This document shows, piece after piece, positions 34,067 through 43,601 of a DNA stretch of 64,000 nucleotides. The notes beneath the pieces were generated by a model. That model was not told where the DNA came from, searched no databases, and saw only the letters and a program-made list of their open reading frames with translations. The DNA is taken from positions 147,749 through 211,748 of the forward strand of contig UQVC01000001.1 of assembly GCA_900544395.1 (NCBI GenBank), read 5' to 3'. This DNA is from an uncultured Ruminococcus sp. (GTDB lineage: Bacteria > Bacillota > Clostridia > Lachnospirales > Lachnospiraceae). Within the stretch, counting starts at the first letter, position 1. Each line of letters begins with the position of its first letter. The position numbers and the translations under genes were made by a program.

Positions 34067-35242
34067 CTACCTGCTCAACAATTTCTGATACGTCAGTTCC
34101 ATCAAAAAGGCGCCAAGAGGAGCGGTCACAAGAATCGCTGCCACTGCTGCTGTCAGAACCAGATCTCCACAGGAAAGCCCCATAGCCAACGGAATACCTC
34201 CGATTGCAGCCTGAACCGTTGCTTTCGGCATATATGCGATCACACAAAACAGCCGCTCTCTCCAGTTCAGCCCGGTTCCCCATAAACAGAAGCATACACC
34301 GATCATACGGAAGATCAATACGCCAAACAACAAAACAATCACCATGCCTCCCGCCGACAGTGCATATCGAAGATCCACCGTAGCTCCCACCAGCACAAAC
34401 AAAAGAATCTCCGAAACCACCCACAGCTTGTTAAATTTTACAGATAAACGTCCGGCAACCACTCCCCGCTTTTTCTGCAATGCAATTCCCATTGTCATCA
34501 CCGCAAGCAAAGATGCAAATGGGACTACTTCCCCAGCCTGATCTTCCAGTGTCACCAGCAGAAAAGAGACGCACAAAAAAATCATAACCTTGGAGGTATC
34601 CCGAATGTGAACTTTTTCAAAAAATACTGCCAGTCCGTATCCAACTGCCAGGCCTGCTGCAATTCCCAGCAGGATTGAAACCGGAATATTTGCAAAACTC
34701 TTCACCGATACATGTTCGCCCTGTGCAAGTCCGGTAAATGCAGTAAATAACACAATTACAAACACATCATCCACAGAAGCTCCCGCAAGAATCATTTGCG
34801 GAATACTCTTTTGGGTCCCATAGCCTTCTTCCATCAGTCGAAGCATTTTGGGCACAATCACAGCCGGAGAAACCGCCCCTACGACAGCTCCCATCACAGC
34901 CGCATCCACGACAGACACACCCAACAATTTGGGCGCCAGAAAGACCATTCCCAGTATTTCAAAACAAGCCGGGACAAAACACATCAAAACCGCCGGGCGC
35001 CCTACTCTTTTTAAATCTTCCAGATCCAGAGATAGCCCCGCCCTTGTCAGAATAATGATCAATGCAATCTTTCGAAGTTCTGCCGAAATTTCCAAAATGG
35101 AAGCGTCGATTAAATCCAGAGCATATGGCCCCAACACAATCCCCGTCATCAACATTCCGATCAATCCCGGAAGATGAGCTTTCTTACAAATCCATCCCAT
35201 CATCATGCCAAGCAACAACATCAAAGCAATACTAAGCAACAT
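34067..35242 (-). CDS. CPA2-type cation:proton antiporter
   Basis: 391 residues, about 11-12 membrane helices, MLLSIALMLLLGMMMGWICKKAHLPGLIGML at the start. It has the family blocks GAVVGAVSPAVIVPKML and ILAGASVDDVFVIVLFTAF (the Asp pair). No C-terminal TrkA-N domain, so it is a short, unregulated form (NapA/Kef-like). Likely Na+ or K+ for H+ exchange. It is possibly cotranscribed with the aminopeptidase; both genes are between duplicated tRNA pairs. Confidence 0.88.
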   Translation of the reverse strand: MLLSIALMLLLGMMMGWICKKAHLPGLIGMLMTGIVLGPYALDLIDASILEISAELRKIALIIILTRAGLSLDLEDLKRVGRPAVLMCFVPACFEILGMVFLAPKLLGVSVVDAAVMGAVVGAVSPAVIVPKMLRLMEEGYGTQKSIPQMILAGASVDDVFVIVLFTAFTGLAQGEHVSVKSFANIPVSILLGIAAGLAVGYGLAVFFEKVHIRDTSKVMIFLCVSFLLVTLEDQAGEVVPFASLLAVMTMGIALQKKRGVVAGRLSVKFNKLWVVSEILLFVLVGATVDLRYALSAGGMVIVLLFGVLIFRMIGVCFCLWGTGLNWRERLFCVIAYMPKATVQAAIGGIPLAMGLSCGDLVLTAAVAAILVTAPLGAFLMELTYQKLLSR

Positions 35243-35286
35243 ATTTTCTTTCTCCTCCGTTTTTAAACCATAAAACCAGACAAAAC

Positions 35287-35311
35287 AAAAGAGATCTGAA
35301 CTTCAGATCTC
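35287..35311 (-). terminator. Terminator after the tRNA pair (copy 2)
   Basis: GAGATCTGAA/TTCAGATCTC followed by TTTTGTTTTG on the minus strand. Confidence 0.8.
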
Positions 35312-35317
35312 CCTTAG

Positions 35318-35391
35318 TAGCGGAAACTGGATTTGAACCAGCGACACCACGGGTATGAACCGTGTGCTCTAGCCAACTGAGCTATTCCGCC
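35318..35391 (-). tRNA. tRNA-Met (CAT), copy 2
   Basis: Identical base for base to the copy at 32477-32550. Confidence 0.88.
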
Positions 35392-35406
35392 ATATTTCTA
35401 ATGGTA

Positions 35407-35479
35407 TGGGGCCTACAGGGCTCGAACCTGTGACCCTCTGCTTGTAAGGCAGATGCTCTCCCAGCTGAGCTAAGACCCC
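35407..35479 (-). tRNA. tRNA-Val (TAC), copy 2
   Basis: Identical to the copy at 32566-32638, with the same 15-bp spacer to tRNA-Met. Confidence 0.95.
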
Positions 35480-35522
35480 ATATTCTAAAGTTACTGTTTT
35501 CTCAACCGCAACTTGCTTGATT

Positions 35523-35551
35523 AGTATACTATTGATTTTTCAGAATGTCAA
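35523..35551 (-). promoter_or_regulatory. tRNA operon promoter (copy 2)
   Basis: TTGACA (35546-35551), 17 bp, TATACT (35523-35528). The boxes match copy 1 but the spacer differs. Confidence 0.8.
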
Positions 35552-35590
35552 TACTATTTTTCACTTTTTTGACATTTTTCTCAATTACGA

Positions 35591-35640
35591 AGAAACTGCT
35601 GCGCAGGCAGTGATGATCCCTCCACCTTTGCAGCAGTCTC
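35591..35640 (-). terminator. purL terminator
   Basis: Minus-strand GAGACTGCTG pairs with CAGCAGTTTC across a long G-rich loop; followed by a weak TTCTTCG. Confidence 0.5.
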
Positions 35641-35651
35641 TTTCCCATTTT

Positions 35652-38600
35652 CTATTTGAAATATTTCACACCGGATTCAAAGATCTTAAGATCCTGTTCT
35701 CCATAAATATTGATCGCCACAGAATCTCCGCGGCGTTCTGAGTGGGCCATCTTTCCAAGCACTCTTCCGTCAGGGCTCGTGATACCCTCGATCGCACGGT
35801 AGGAACCGTTCACATTCCACTCTTCATCCATGCTGATCACACCTGCCGGATCACAGTATTGTGTTGCTACCTGTCCATTTGCAAAAAGCTGATTCAGCCA
35901 CTCTTCACTGGCTACAAAACGTCCTTCTCCATGAGAAGCCGGGTTCGTATAAACACCTCCCAGCTCTGCTCCTGCAAGCCAAGGCGATTTATTTGTCACA
36001 ACTTTTGTATACACCATCTTGGAAATATGACGTCCAATGGTATTGTATGTCAAAGTCGGAGAGTCTGCTGTCTGACCCACGATCTTACCGTAAGGAACCA
36101 GCCCCAGTTTGATCAGCGCCTGGAATCCATTGCAGATACCAAGTGCCAGTCCGTCTCTTTCATTCAACAGCTTTTCCACTGCTTCTTTGATCTTTGCATT
36201 CTGGAACGCAGTTGCAAAGAATTTTGCAGAACCGTCCGGCTCATCTCCTGCACTGAATCCACCCGGGAACATGATCATCTGTGCCTGTCCGATCGCTTTT
36301 TCGAACTCTGCAACCGAATCACGGATATCTTCTGCATTCATATTGCGGAATACTTTTGTAATCACGTTTGCTCCTGCTCTCTCAAATGCTTTGCGGCTGT
36401 CATATTCACAGTTTGTTCCAGGGAACACTGGAATAAATACAGTCGGCTGTCCAATCTTATGACTGCAAATATGGATGTCCGATGTATTGTAAAGTTTTTC
36501 TTCCACTACTTCGTTGCTGTCTGCAGAAGATTTTGTTGCAAAAACATTTTCCAGTGTGCCCGTCCATGCTTCCACTGCCTCGTCCAAACAAATCTCTGTA
36601 TCTGCATATACAAATTTCTGTTCAGAAAGCACCTCACCGATGACCGTATACGTGATGCTCAATTCACTCACTTTATCAGCCGGAACTTCTGCAATGATAT
36701 CTCCAAATGCCGGCGCAAACAATTCGCCCGCATCCATGTTATGTTCGATCTTGACACCCAGTTTATTTCCAAATGCCATCTTACTTGCCGCAGCAATCAC
36801 ACCATGACGGTCCAAAGCGTATGCAGATAAAATCTTTCCACTGTGAATATCAGATGCAAATTTTCCATACTGATCCATCAACTGAGCATAAACCGGAAGA
36901 TCATACTGGTCTTTTTCGATTCTCATCCATACCAGTTTATTTCCTGCCTTTTTCAGTTCCGGAGTGATGATCTCATCCTCGGTAGCCATATCCACTGCAA
37001 AGGAAACCAGTGTCGGCGGAACATCAATATCCTGGAAAGTTCCAGACATACTGTCTTTTCCTCCAATGGATGGAAGTCCAAATCCAAGCTGTGCATCATA
37101 TGCACCCAACAGAGCTGCAAATGGCTGACTCCATCTCTTCGGATCTTCTGTCATACGACGGAAGTACTCCTGGAATGTAAAGCGGATCTTGCTGTAATCT
37201 CCACCTGCTGCCACAATCTTTGCCACAGATTCCACCACTGCGTAAATCGCACCGTGATATGGGCTCCAGCTGGACAGATACGGATCAAATCCATAACTCA
37301 TCATAGAAACAGCATCCGTTGTTCCATTCAGAACCGGAACTTTTGCAACCATTGCCTGTGTTTCTGTCATCTGATACTGACCGCCATATGGCATAAACAC
37401 AGAGCCTGCTCCGATAGAGCCGTCAAACATTTCTACAAGCCCTTTCTGAGAACATACATTTAAGTCTTTCAAAGTTTCCAGCCATTTTGCTTTGACATCG
37501 GTCACTTCTTCTTTTACAAATAAGCTGTCTTTCTTCGCCGGGATCTCTACTTCTACCGTTGTCTCCTGATGAGCCCCGTTGGTATCCAGAAAAGCTCTGG
37601 AAATATTCACGATTTCTTTTCCGCGCCATACCAGAACCAATCTCGGAGATTCTGTGACAACTGCAACTTCCACTGCCTCCAGGTTTTCTTCTTTTGCATA
37701 AGACATAAACTCTGCAACATCTTTTGGATCTACAACAACCGCCATTCTCTCCTGCGATTCTGAAATCGCAATTTCTGTTCCATCCAGACCTGCATATTTT
37801 TTCGGAACTTTATCCAGATCCACGCGAAGTCCATCTGCCAGTTCTCCAATCGCAACTGACACACCGCCTGCTCCGAAGTCATTGCACTTTTTGATGAGCC
37901 TGCTTACTTCTTCTCTGCGGAATAAACGCTGGATCTTGCGCTCTGTCGGCGGATTTCCTTTCTGCACTTCTGCACCACAGGTCTCAATCGATTCTTCTGT
38001 ATGTACTTTGGAAGAACCTGTCGCTCCGCCGCAGCCATCACGTCCGGTACGTCCGCCAAGCAGTACAATGATATCTCCCGGATCTGAATTTTCACGGATG
38101 ACTGCACGTCTTGGAGCAGCGCCCAATACCGCTCCGATCTCCATACGTTTCGCCACATAGTCCGGATGATAAATTTCTTTTACCAGACCTGTAGCCAGAC
38201 CGATCTGGTTTCCATAAGAGCTGTACCCATGAGCCGCACCTCTGACCAGCTTTTTCTGTGGCAGCTTTCCTTTCAATGTCTCCTTGACAGAAACCGTCGG
38301 ATCTGCCGCACCTGTTACACGCATTGCCTGATATACATAAGTACGTCCTGACAGAGGATCACGGATGGCACCGCCAAGACAGGTCGCTGCTCCACCAAAT
38401 GGCTCGATCTCTGTTGGATGATTATGTGTCTCATTCTTAAAGTTGATCAGCCACTCTTCTTCCACTCCGTCCACTTTGATCGGAACCACGATACTGCACG
38501 CATTGATCTCGTCAGATTCTTCCTGATCAGCAAGCTTTCCTTCTTTTTTCAGTTTTCGCATTGCCATCAGCGCAAGATCCATCAGACAAACAAACTTATC

Positions 38601-39407
38601 TTCTCTTCCTTTGAAAATCTCGCTGTGATCGCTCAAATACTGCTTGTATGTATTGACGATCGGCTCTTTGTAATCTCCCTCGCCAAACGTTACATCTTTT
38701 AATTCCGTAGAGAATGTTGTATGGCGGCAGTGATCTGACCAATATGTATCCAGCACACGGATCTCTGTCATCGTCGGATCTCTGTGCTCTTCTTCGTAGT
38801 AATACTTCTGAATATGCTGAAAGTCTTTCAATGTCATTGCAAGTCCAAGAGATTCATAAAGCGCTTTCAGCTCTTCTTCCGGCATCGTCTCAAAGCCATC
38901 GAATACTTTTACGTCTTCTGGCTCTTCAAAAACCGTAACCAATGTTTCCGGCTTTTCCATTCCGGTCTCTCTGGAATCTACCGGATTGATGCAGTGATTC
39001 TTGATAGCTGCAAACTCTTCTTCTGTCACCTGTCCCTCGATCACATAGGTAGTCGCTGTTTTGATCACCGGTTTCTCATCTTCTTTGATAAACTGTACGC
39101 ACTGTTCAGCAGAATCTGCTCTCTGGTCAAACTGTCCCGGAAGATATTCTACAGAAAATACGTGATCTTCTTCTGCCATTGGGAAACATTCCTGATAAAG
39201 TACATCAACCGGCGGTTCTGCAAAAATCCCGCTGCATGCTTTCTCAAATGTATCTTCTGAAAGATTCTCTACATCATAACGGATCAACACCCTGACATTT
39301 GTCACAGTCTCAATTCCAAGATAACTTCTGATCTCATGTCTCAATTCTTTTGCCTGTACGGCAAATTCTGCCTTTTTTTCTACATATACGCGCTTTACGT
39401 TGCTCAT
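35652..39407 (-). CDS. purL: Phosphoribosylformylglycinamidine synthase (single-chain)
   Basis: 1251 residues, the long fused form with all three parts. N-terminal domain; ATP-binding synthetase core (ETHNHPTEIEPFGGAATCLGG, GGRTGRDGCGGATGSS, SIGGKDSMSGTF); and a C-terminal glutaminase with PGTNCEYDSRKAFERAGA, catalytic Cys in LGICNGFQALIKLGL and SHGEGRF. It converts FGAR to FGAM in purine synthesis. Bacillus-type organisms use separate PurS/PurL/PurQ, so this fused form is typical of many Clostridia. ATG 39407 follows AGGAG. No purine riboswitch was seen upstream. Confidence 0.97.
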   Translation of the reverse strand: MSNVKRVYVEKKAEFAVQAKELRHEIRSYLGIETVTNVRVLIRYDVENLSEDTFEKACSGIFAEPPVDVLYQECFPMAEEDHVFSVEYLPGQFDQRADSAEQCVQFIKEDEKPVIKTATTYVIEGQVTEEEFAAIKNHCINPVDSRETGMEKPETLVTVFEEPEDVKVFDGFETMPEEELKALYESLGLAMTLKDFQHIQKYYYEEEHRDPTMTEIRVLDTYWSDHCRHTTFSTELKDVTFGEGDYKEPIVNTYKQYLSDHSEIFKGREDKFVCLMDLALMAMRKLKKEGKLADQEESDEINACSIVVPIKVDGVEEEWLINFKNETHNHPTEIEPFGGAATCLGGAIRDPLSGRTYVYQAMRVTGAADPTVSVKETLKGKLPQKKLVRGAAHGYSSYGNQIGLATGLVKEIYHPDYVAKRMEIGAVLGAAPRRAVIRENSDPGDIIVLLGGRTGRDGCGGATGSSKVHTEESIETCGAEVQKGNPPTERKIQRLFRREEVSRLIKKCNDFGAGGVSVAIGELADGLRVDLDKVPKKYAGLDGTEIAISESQERMAVVVDPKDVAEFMSYAKEENLEAVEVAVVTESPRLVLVWRGKEIVNISRAFLDTNGAHQETTVEVEIPAKKDSLFVKEEVTDVKAKWLETLKDLNVCSQKGLVEMFDGSIGAGSVFMPYGGQYQMTETQAMVAKVPVLNGTTDAVSMMSYGFDPYLSSWSPYHGAIYAVVESVAKIVAAGGDYSKIRFTFQEYFRRMTEDPKRWSQPFAALLGAYDAQLGFGLPSIGGKDSMSGTFQDIDVPPTLVSFAVDMATEDEIITPELKKAGNKLVWMRIEKDQYDLPVYAQLMDQYGKFASDIHSGKILSAYALDRHGVIAAASKMAFGNKLGVKIEHNMDAGELFAPAFGDIIAEVPADKVSELSITYTVIGEVLSEQKFVYADTEICLDEAVEAWTGTLENVFATKSSADSNEVVEEKLYNTSDIHICSHKIGQPTVFIPVFPGTNCEYDSRKAFERAGANVITKVFRNMNAEDIRDSVAEFEKAIGQAQMIMFPGGFSAGDEPDGSAKFFATAFQNAKIKEAVEKLLNERDGLALGICNGFQALIKLGLVPYGKIVGQTADSPTLTYNTIGRHISKMVYTKVVTNKSPWLAGAELGGVYTNPASHGEGRFVASEEWLNQLFANGQVATQYCDPAGVISMDEEWNVNGSYRAIEGITSPDGRVLGKMAHSERRGDSVAINIYGEQDLKIFESGVKYFK

Positions 39408-39520
39408 ATACAATCTCCTTTGCACTTCTTTCAGTCATCAAGTAACTCGTTTTATGGTAATTCTACCACACTTTTCTTCATAAGTATAATTAATATAATT
39501 AAACTCACTGATAAGTATTG

Positions 39521-40222
39521 TTAAATTTTATATTTCCTGTTTCCGGCGCTTTTTCTGATCAACAGCATACTGATCCCGAAACACACCAGCATTCCCGCTA
39601 TAAAGGTTCCTCCAATACGCAGCGCCATGTCATAGAAAAACCCTTCCGGAAGCATCCGGATCATATAGTCTGTCGCAGGATCGAATATCCACAGATCATT
39701 GGTAAAAAAAATCTCATGGAACACCGTAAATGCCCTGTCGAAATCCAGGATCAGAGCTCCTGCCAAAATCCCCACTCCAACCACAGCAATTCCGAGACTG
39801 ATCTGATATCCCCTGGCCAATATGCGTTTCCAGTCTGCTCTGGTTACCAGAAGAATCCCCAGACTTATCAACATCACAGCCAGTGAAACACGTCTCACTG
39901 TGATCCCGCCCAGAAACAGATTCCTGACATCTGCCATGTGCAGCTTATCCTGTTCATTAAAAAAGTCCTGCGCTCTTCCTTCCACCGTGGTATACACATC
40001 CAGATTTTCCCGATCCCCGATCAGATAGTCCATCATCTCATGAGTGACATCCATCACATCCTCCAGTTTCATATCCAGGTCTGAAACCACATCATATTTT
40101 CGGTACTCTTTTTCATAAAATCCAAAGTCTCCATATGCCGCAAACTCAAAACTGCTGATCAGAAGTACCAGCAGCAGCGCAAATGAGAACAACATTCCGA
40201 AAAACCATTGTACTTTTTTCAT
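39521..40222 (-). CDS. TIGR01906-family integral membrane protein
   Basis: 233 residues: one N-terminal helix, an extracytoplasmic domain (about 28-105: YRKYDVVSDLDMKLEDVMDV, then FFNEQDKLHMADVRNLFLGG), then three helices (around 110-127, 140-160 and 200-225). The layout and HMADVRNLF match TIGR01906 (DUF1461). Function not known. Divergent from a LysR regulator, which may control it. Confidence 0.85.
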   Translation of the reverse strand: MKKVQWFFGMLFSFALLLVLLISSFEFAAYGDFGFYEKEYRKYDVVSDLDMKLEDVMDVTHEMMDYLIGDRENLDVYTTVEGRAQDFFNEQDKLHMADVRNLFLGGITVRRVSLAVMLISLGILLVTRADWKRILARGYQISLGIAVVGVGILAGALILDFDRAFTVFHEIFFTNDLWIFDPATDYMIRMLPEGFFYDMALRIGGTFIAGMLVCFGISMLLIRKSAGNRKYKI

Positions 40223-40295
40223 GTATTTTACCTCCCAGTCACTTCTGCTTTCGTCATTTTCTCTATTCTTCTGCGATTCTCATACTTTTTACCAC

Positions 40296-40310
40296 ATTAC
40301 AGATTGTAAT
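40296..40310 (+). promoter_or_regulatory. LysR-type operator
   Basis: ATTACAGATTGTAAT, an inverted repeat with T-N11-A spacing, overlapping the -35 box of the lysR promoter. It suggests autorepression and possible control of the divergent membrane gene. Confidence 0.55.
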
Positions 40311-40332
40311 TCATTTATTTTTGCCCTATAAT
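40304..40332 (+). promoter_or_regulatory. Promoter of the LysR gene
   Basis: TTGTAA (40304-40309), 17 bp, TATAAT (40327-40332). Confidence 0.7.
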
Positions 40333-40361
40333 ACAGGAAGTACTTATTAGGAGGTCTAATA

Positions 40362-41237
40362 ATGGATATTAACTATGAACTATATAAAGTCTTTTATCAC
40401 GTGGCATCTACTTTAAGTTTTTCTGAGGCATCCAAGCTGCTTTTCATCTCCCAGTCTGCTGTCAGCCAGTCCATCAAAACACTGGAACGCAAACTGGATC
40501 AGGTTCTTTTTATCCGAAGCACCAAGAGAGTCCAGCTCACTCCGGAAGGAGAAATCCTGCTGCGCCACATTGAACCAGCCATGCATTTGATCCAGCGCGG
40601 GGAATCTCAGCTTCTGGATGCAGCTTCTACCGGCGGTCAGATCCGAATCGGAGCCAGTGACACGATCTGCCGATATTTTCTGGTGCCATATTTAAAAAAA
40701 TTCCATGAAGCATTTCCCAATGCCCATATCAAAGTCGTAAATCAGACTTCGATCAAATGTGTGGAGCTTCTGGAATCCGGACAGGTCGATCTGATTGTGG
40801 TCAACTATCCAAACAGCTACTTAAGCAATGTTTCCTCGATCAAAAAGATCAAAAAATTCCACGATGTCTTTATCGCAAATCATGCCTTCTCGGAATTAAA
40901 AGGAAAGAAACTTTCCTATCAGGAACTTTCCAAATATCCGATTCTGATGCTGGACAAGCACAGCACAACCAGCGAATATCTGCATCGTCTGTTCCAGCAG
41001 CATCAACTGGATCTGGTCCCTGAAATCGAACTGACCAGCAATGATCTTCTAATCGACCTTGCCAGAATTGGACTGGGGATCGCATTTATTCCGAATTTCT
41101 GTCTCTCCGAGCAGACTTCCGATCTGTTTATCGTAGAACCGGAGGAAGAACTTCCGGAACGCGAACTTGTGATCGCCTACAATGAACAAGTGCTGACCTC
41201 TAAGGCAGCAAAAGAATTTTTAAGCTTTTTTGACTGA
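40362..41237 (+). CDS. LysR-family transcriptional regulator
   Basis: 291 residues. Winged helix in the first 60 (YHVASTLSFSEASKLLFISQ, SAVSQSIKTLERKL), then a periplasmic-binding-like effector domain (IRIGASDTICRYFLVPYL, DLIVVNYPNSYLSNV). The effector is unknown. AGGAGG lies 8 nt before the start. Its neighbours (TIGR01906 membrane protein, helicase) do not reveal the target. Confidence 0.93.
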   Translation: MDINYELYKVFYHVASTLSFSEASKLLFISQSAVSQSIKTLERKLDQVLFIRSTKRVQLTPEGEILLRHIEPAMHLIQRGESQLLDAASTGGQIRIGASDTICRYFLVPYLKKFHEAFPNAHIKVVNQTSIKCVELLESGQVDLIVVNYPNSYLSNVSSIKKIKKFHDVFIANHAFSELKGKKLSYQELSKYPILMLDKHSTTSEYLHRLFQQHQLDLVPEIELTSNDLLIDLARIGLGIAFIPNFCLSEQTSDLFIVEPEEELPERELVIAYNEQVLTSKAAKEFLSFFD

Positions 41238-41244
41238 TCCATGA

Positions 41245-43596
41245 CTACGGACTTTCCCAGAAAGTCTGTAGTTCTTTTTCCAGATCTCTGATCGTTCCAA
41301 ACGTCTGTCTGCTCCACTCTCTCGGAAATACTTCTCGATATCTCCGCTCCTGAAACCGTTCATCCAAAAGCAGGATTACTCCCTTGTCGCGCTCCGTCCG
41401 GATTACCCGGCCAGCTGACTGCAGAACCTTGTTCATCCCCGGATAAAGATACGCATAATCAAACCCCCGCCTCTGCTCTGCATCAAAATATTGCTTTAAA
41501 ATCTCCCGCTCTGTGCAGACTTGAGGCAGCCCTGTCCCGGCGATCACCGCGCCGATAAGCCTGTCGTCCTTAAGATCGATCCCCTCTGAAAAAATCCCTC
41601 CCATCACGCAAAAAGCAACCAGGCTCTTCTCTCTGTCCCGGTCAAATTCCCGTAAAAATTCTTCCCGCTGTCTTTCATCCATAGAGGGTAACTGACAAAT
41701 ACTCTCTGCCGAATCTGCAGCATACTCCCGAAACCACAGATGTACCTCTTCCAGAAAACGATACGACGGAAAAAATGCCATATAATTTCCCTTTCGTTGT
41801 TCTGCCATTCTTGTAATATAGCGGGCGAATCTCTGATATGCTTCTTTGCCTCTCACGGTATACCTGGTACTTACATCCGTTCCGACAAACAGCCGTCGAT
41901 TCTTTTCCGGAAACGGGCTTTGTGCATAAACAGCGTAATCATCCACTTCTACACTGAGCAGTTTTTTATAATACTGAACAGGAAGCAGTGTTGCGGAAAA
42001 GAAAATCGTACTGTTGCCTTGTTCCAGGTAACGCTGAAGATTCATTGCCGGATTGACACAAAACAACCGGATCTGGAACCGCCCATCCTCCAGCATCTCA
42101 GAAAAAATCGTATAGTTCTCATCCAGGTTCTCATGAATGTTCAAAAAACTGCGAACAGAAAAATAAAACTCCAGTACCTGTCGCTTCTTCTCTGCATCCT
42201 GACAATCTTCCAGATAGTCTTCCAGCCTGGAAAGGACATTCATCAATTTCAACGCAAGATGAGACACGCTGTCCAACACCTGATAATGCTCACACTCTCT
42301 TTTTAATTCCAGCATCTGCATGTTGCATTCCGCCAGACATTTTGCAAGCTTTGGATCCTCCGCCTTGACCAGTCTTCTTATCTCCAAAACATCTTCTTTA
42401 TACAAAGATGCGCTGTACATTTCTCTTGCGCGTTCCACTAGATTATGCGCCTCATCGATTAAAAATAAATAATCGCCTGTTCCATTTTCTGAAAAGAAAC
42501 GCTTCAAATGCGCCTGTGGATCAAACGCATAATTATAATCACAGATCACGGCATCCGACCAGTTGGAAACATCCAGTGCCATCTCAAAGGGACAAACCCC
42601 GTATTTCTTTGCCTGTTCTTCCAGCACCTCTCTGTTCCATTCATCACAATGTGTGATCAGATCAAACACTGCATCATTCACTCTGTCAAAATGCCCTCTC
42701 GCATAAGGGCAGGCATCTGGATTACACTCCACTTCTTCACAAAAACAGATTTTGTCCTTTGCAGTCAGGGTGATCGTCTTATAAGAAAGTCCCTGCTCTT
42801 TCAACAAAGAAAATGCCTGTTCCGCCACAGTTCTTGTGATCGTCTTGGCCGTCAGATAGAAAATCTTTTCTCCAAGCCCTTCTCCGACTGCGCGCACTGC
42901 CGGAAATACAGTCGCCATGGTCTTTCCAACTCCGGTAGGCGCCTGGATAAACAATTTCTTTTTACGCAGGATGGTACGATATACGGATGCCACCAGATCT
43001 CGCTGCCCTTCGCGATACGGAAAGGGAAATTCAATCTGACGAATCGAGGTGTTTCGTACCTTTTTCCATTCGATCTCAAACTTTGCCCATTTCTCATACT
43101 GCTTCACCAGGTTCTGAAACCACACCTCCAGATCTTCCATACAAAATTCCTGTGAAAATCTGCGGATTTCTTCCGTCTCCATCTGGCAATATGTCATCTG
43201 CACCCAAATCCGTTCCAGAGAATTTTGTACTGCATAAATATACGCATAACACTTTGCCTGTGCCAGATGAACTGGAACGGGCGCTTCCAGATGTTCCAGA
43301 TTTCGCAAAATTCCTTTAATCTCATCGATCAAGACCTTTTCGTCATCCTTTTGGATTCCATCGGCGCGCCCTTCAATCTGCAGAACGAAACCGTCACAGG
43401 CGACCTGCAGCTTCAGCGGAACTTCTGCAGTATAATCTGCGCCCATACGACTCTGTATTCTGCGATGTATTTTACTGCCCAGCAGCATGGCATCTTTCTC
43501 CATGCTGCCGGACACCCTGTTATCAATGTCCCCTTCCCTCAAAATAAATTCTACGAGGTTTCGGACAGATATTCTGATTACTCTTTCGTCTTTCAT
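41245..43596 (-). CDS. DinG/XPD-like helicase with N-terminal Cas4-like nuclease domain
   Basis: 783 residues. Residues 1-180 hold a PD-(D/E)XK pattern: GSKIHRR (His44), GRADGI (Asp79), LIDEIKG (Glu92, Lys94) and AQAKCYAY. Next comes a superfamily 2 XPD-type helicase: Walker A QAPTGVGKT (218-226), a four-Cys Fe-S cluster CFCEEVECNPDAC, DEAH in LFLIDEAHNL, and motif VI SAGRVIRTERDKG. It probably unwinds and trims DNA in repair. The stop is 8 bp past the convergent lysR stop, and the start lies about 5 bp from the SPFH gene stop. Confidence 0.88.
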   Translation of the reverse strand: MKDERVIRISVRNLVEFILREGDIDNRVSGSMEKDAMLLGSKIHRRIQSRMGADYTAEVPLKLQVACDGFVLQIEGRADGIQKDDEKVLIDEIKGILRNLEHLEAPVPVHLAQAKCYAYIYAVQNSLERIWVQMTYCQMETEEIRRFSQEFCMEDLEVWFQNLVKQYEKWAKFEIEWKKVRNTSIRQIEFPFPYREGQRDLVASVYRTILRKKKLFIQAPTGVGKTMATVFPAVRAVGEGLGEKIFYLTAKTITRTVAEQAFSLLKEQGLSYKTITLTAKDKICFCEEVECNPDACPYARGHFDRVNDAVFDLITHCDEWNREVLEEQAKKYGVCPFEMALDVSNWSDAVICDYNYAFDPQAHLKRFFSENGTGDYLFLIDEAHNLVERAREMYSASLYKEDVLEIRRLVKAEDPKLAKCLAECNMQMLELKRECEHYQVLDSVSHLALKLMNVLSRLEDYLEDCQDAEKKRQVLEFYFSVRSFLNIHENLDENYTIFSEMLEDGRFQIRLFCVNPAMNLQRYLEQGNSTIFFSATLLPVQYYKKLLSVEVDDYAVYAQSPFPEKNRRLFVGTDVSTRYTVRGKEAYQRFARYITRMAEQRKGNYMAFFPSYRFLEEVHLWFREYAADSAESICQLPSMDERQREEFLREFDRDREKSLVAFCVMGGIFSEGIDLKDDRLIGAVIAGTGLPQVCTEREILKQYFDAEQRRGFDYAYLYPGMNKVLQSAGRVIRTERDKGVILLLDERFQERRYREVFPREWSRQTFGTIRDLEKELQTFWESP

Positions 43597-43601
43597 GTTT
43601 C

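Noticed and set aside
33993..34424. Minus-strand frame of 143 codons
   Set aside because: Overlaps the antiporter gene in another frame; Gly/Cys/Ser-rich shadow.
35742..36830. Plus-strand frame of 362 codons within purL
   Set aside because: Antisense to an intact purL, cysteine-rich shadow composition and no ribosome-binding site.
39408..39520. Purine riboswitch in front of purL
   Set aside because: Looked for the conserved aptamer stems; the leader is short and A+T rich with none visible. The purA leader likewise shows none.
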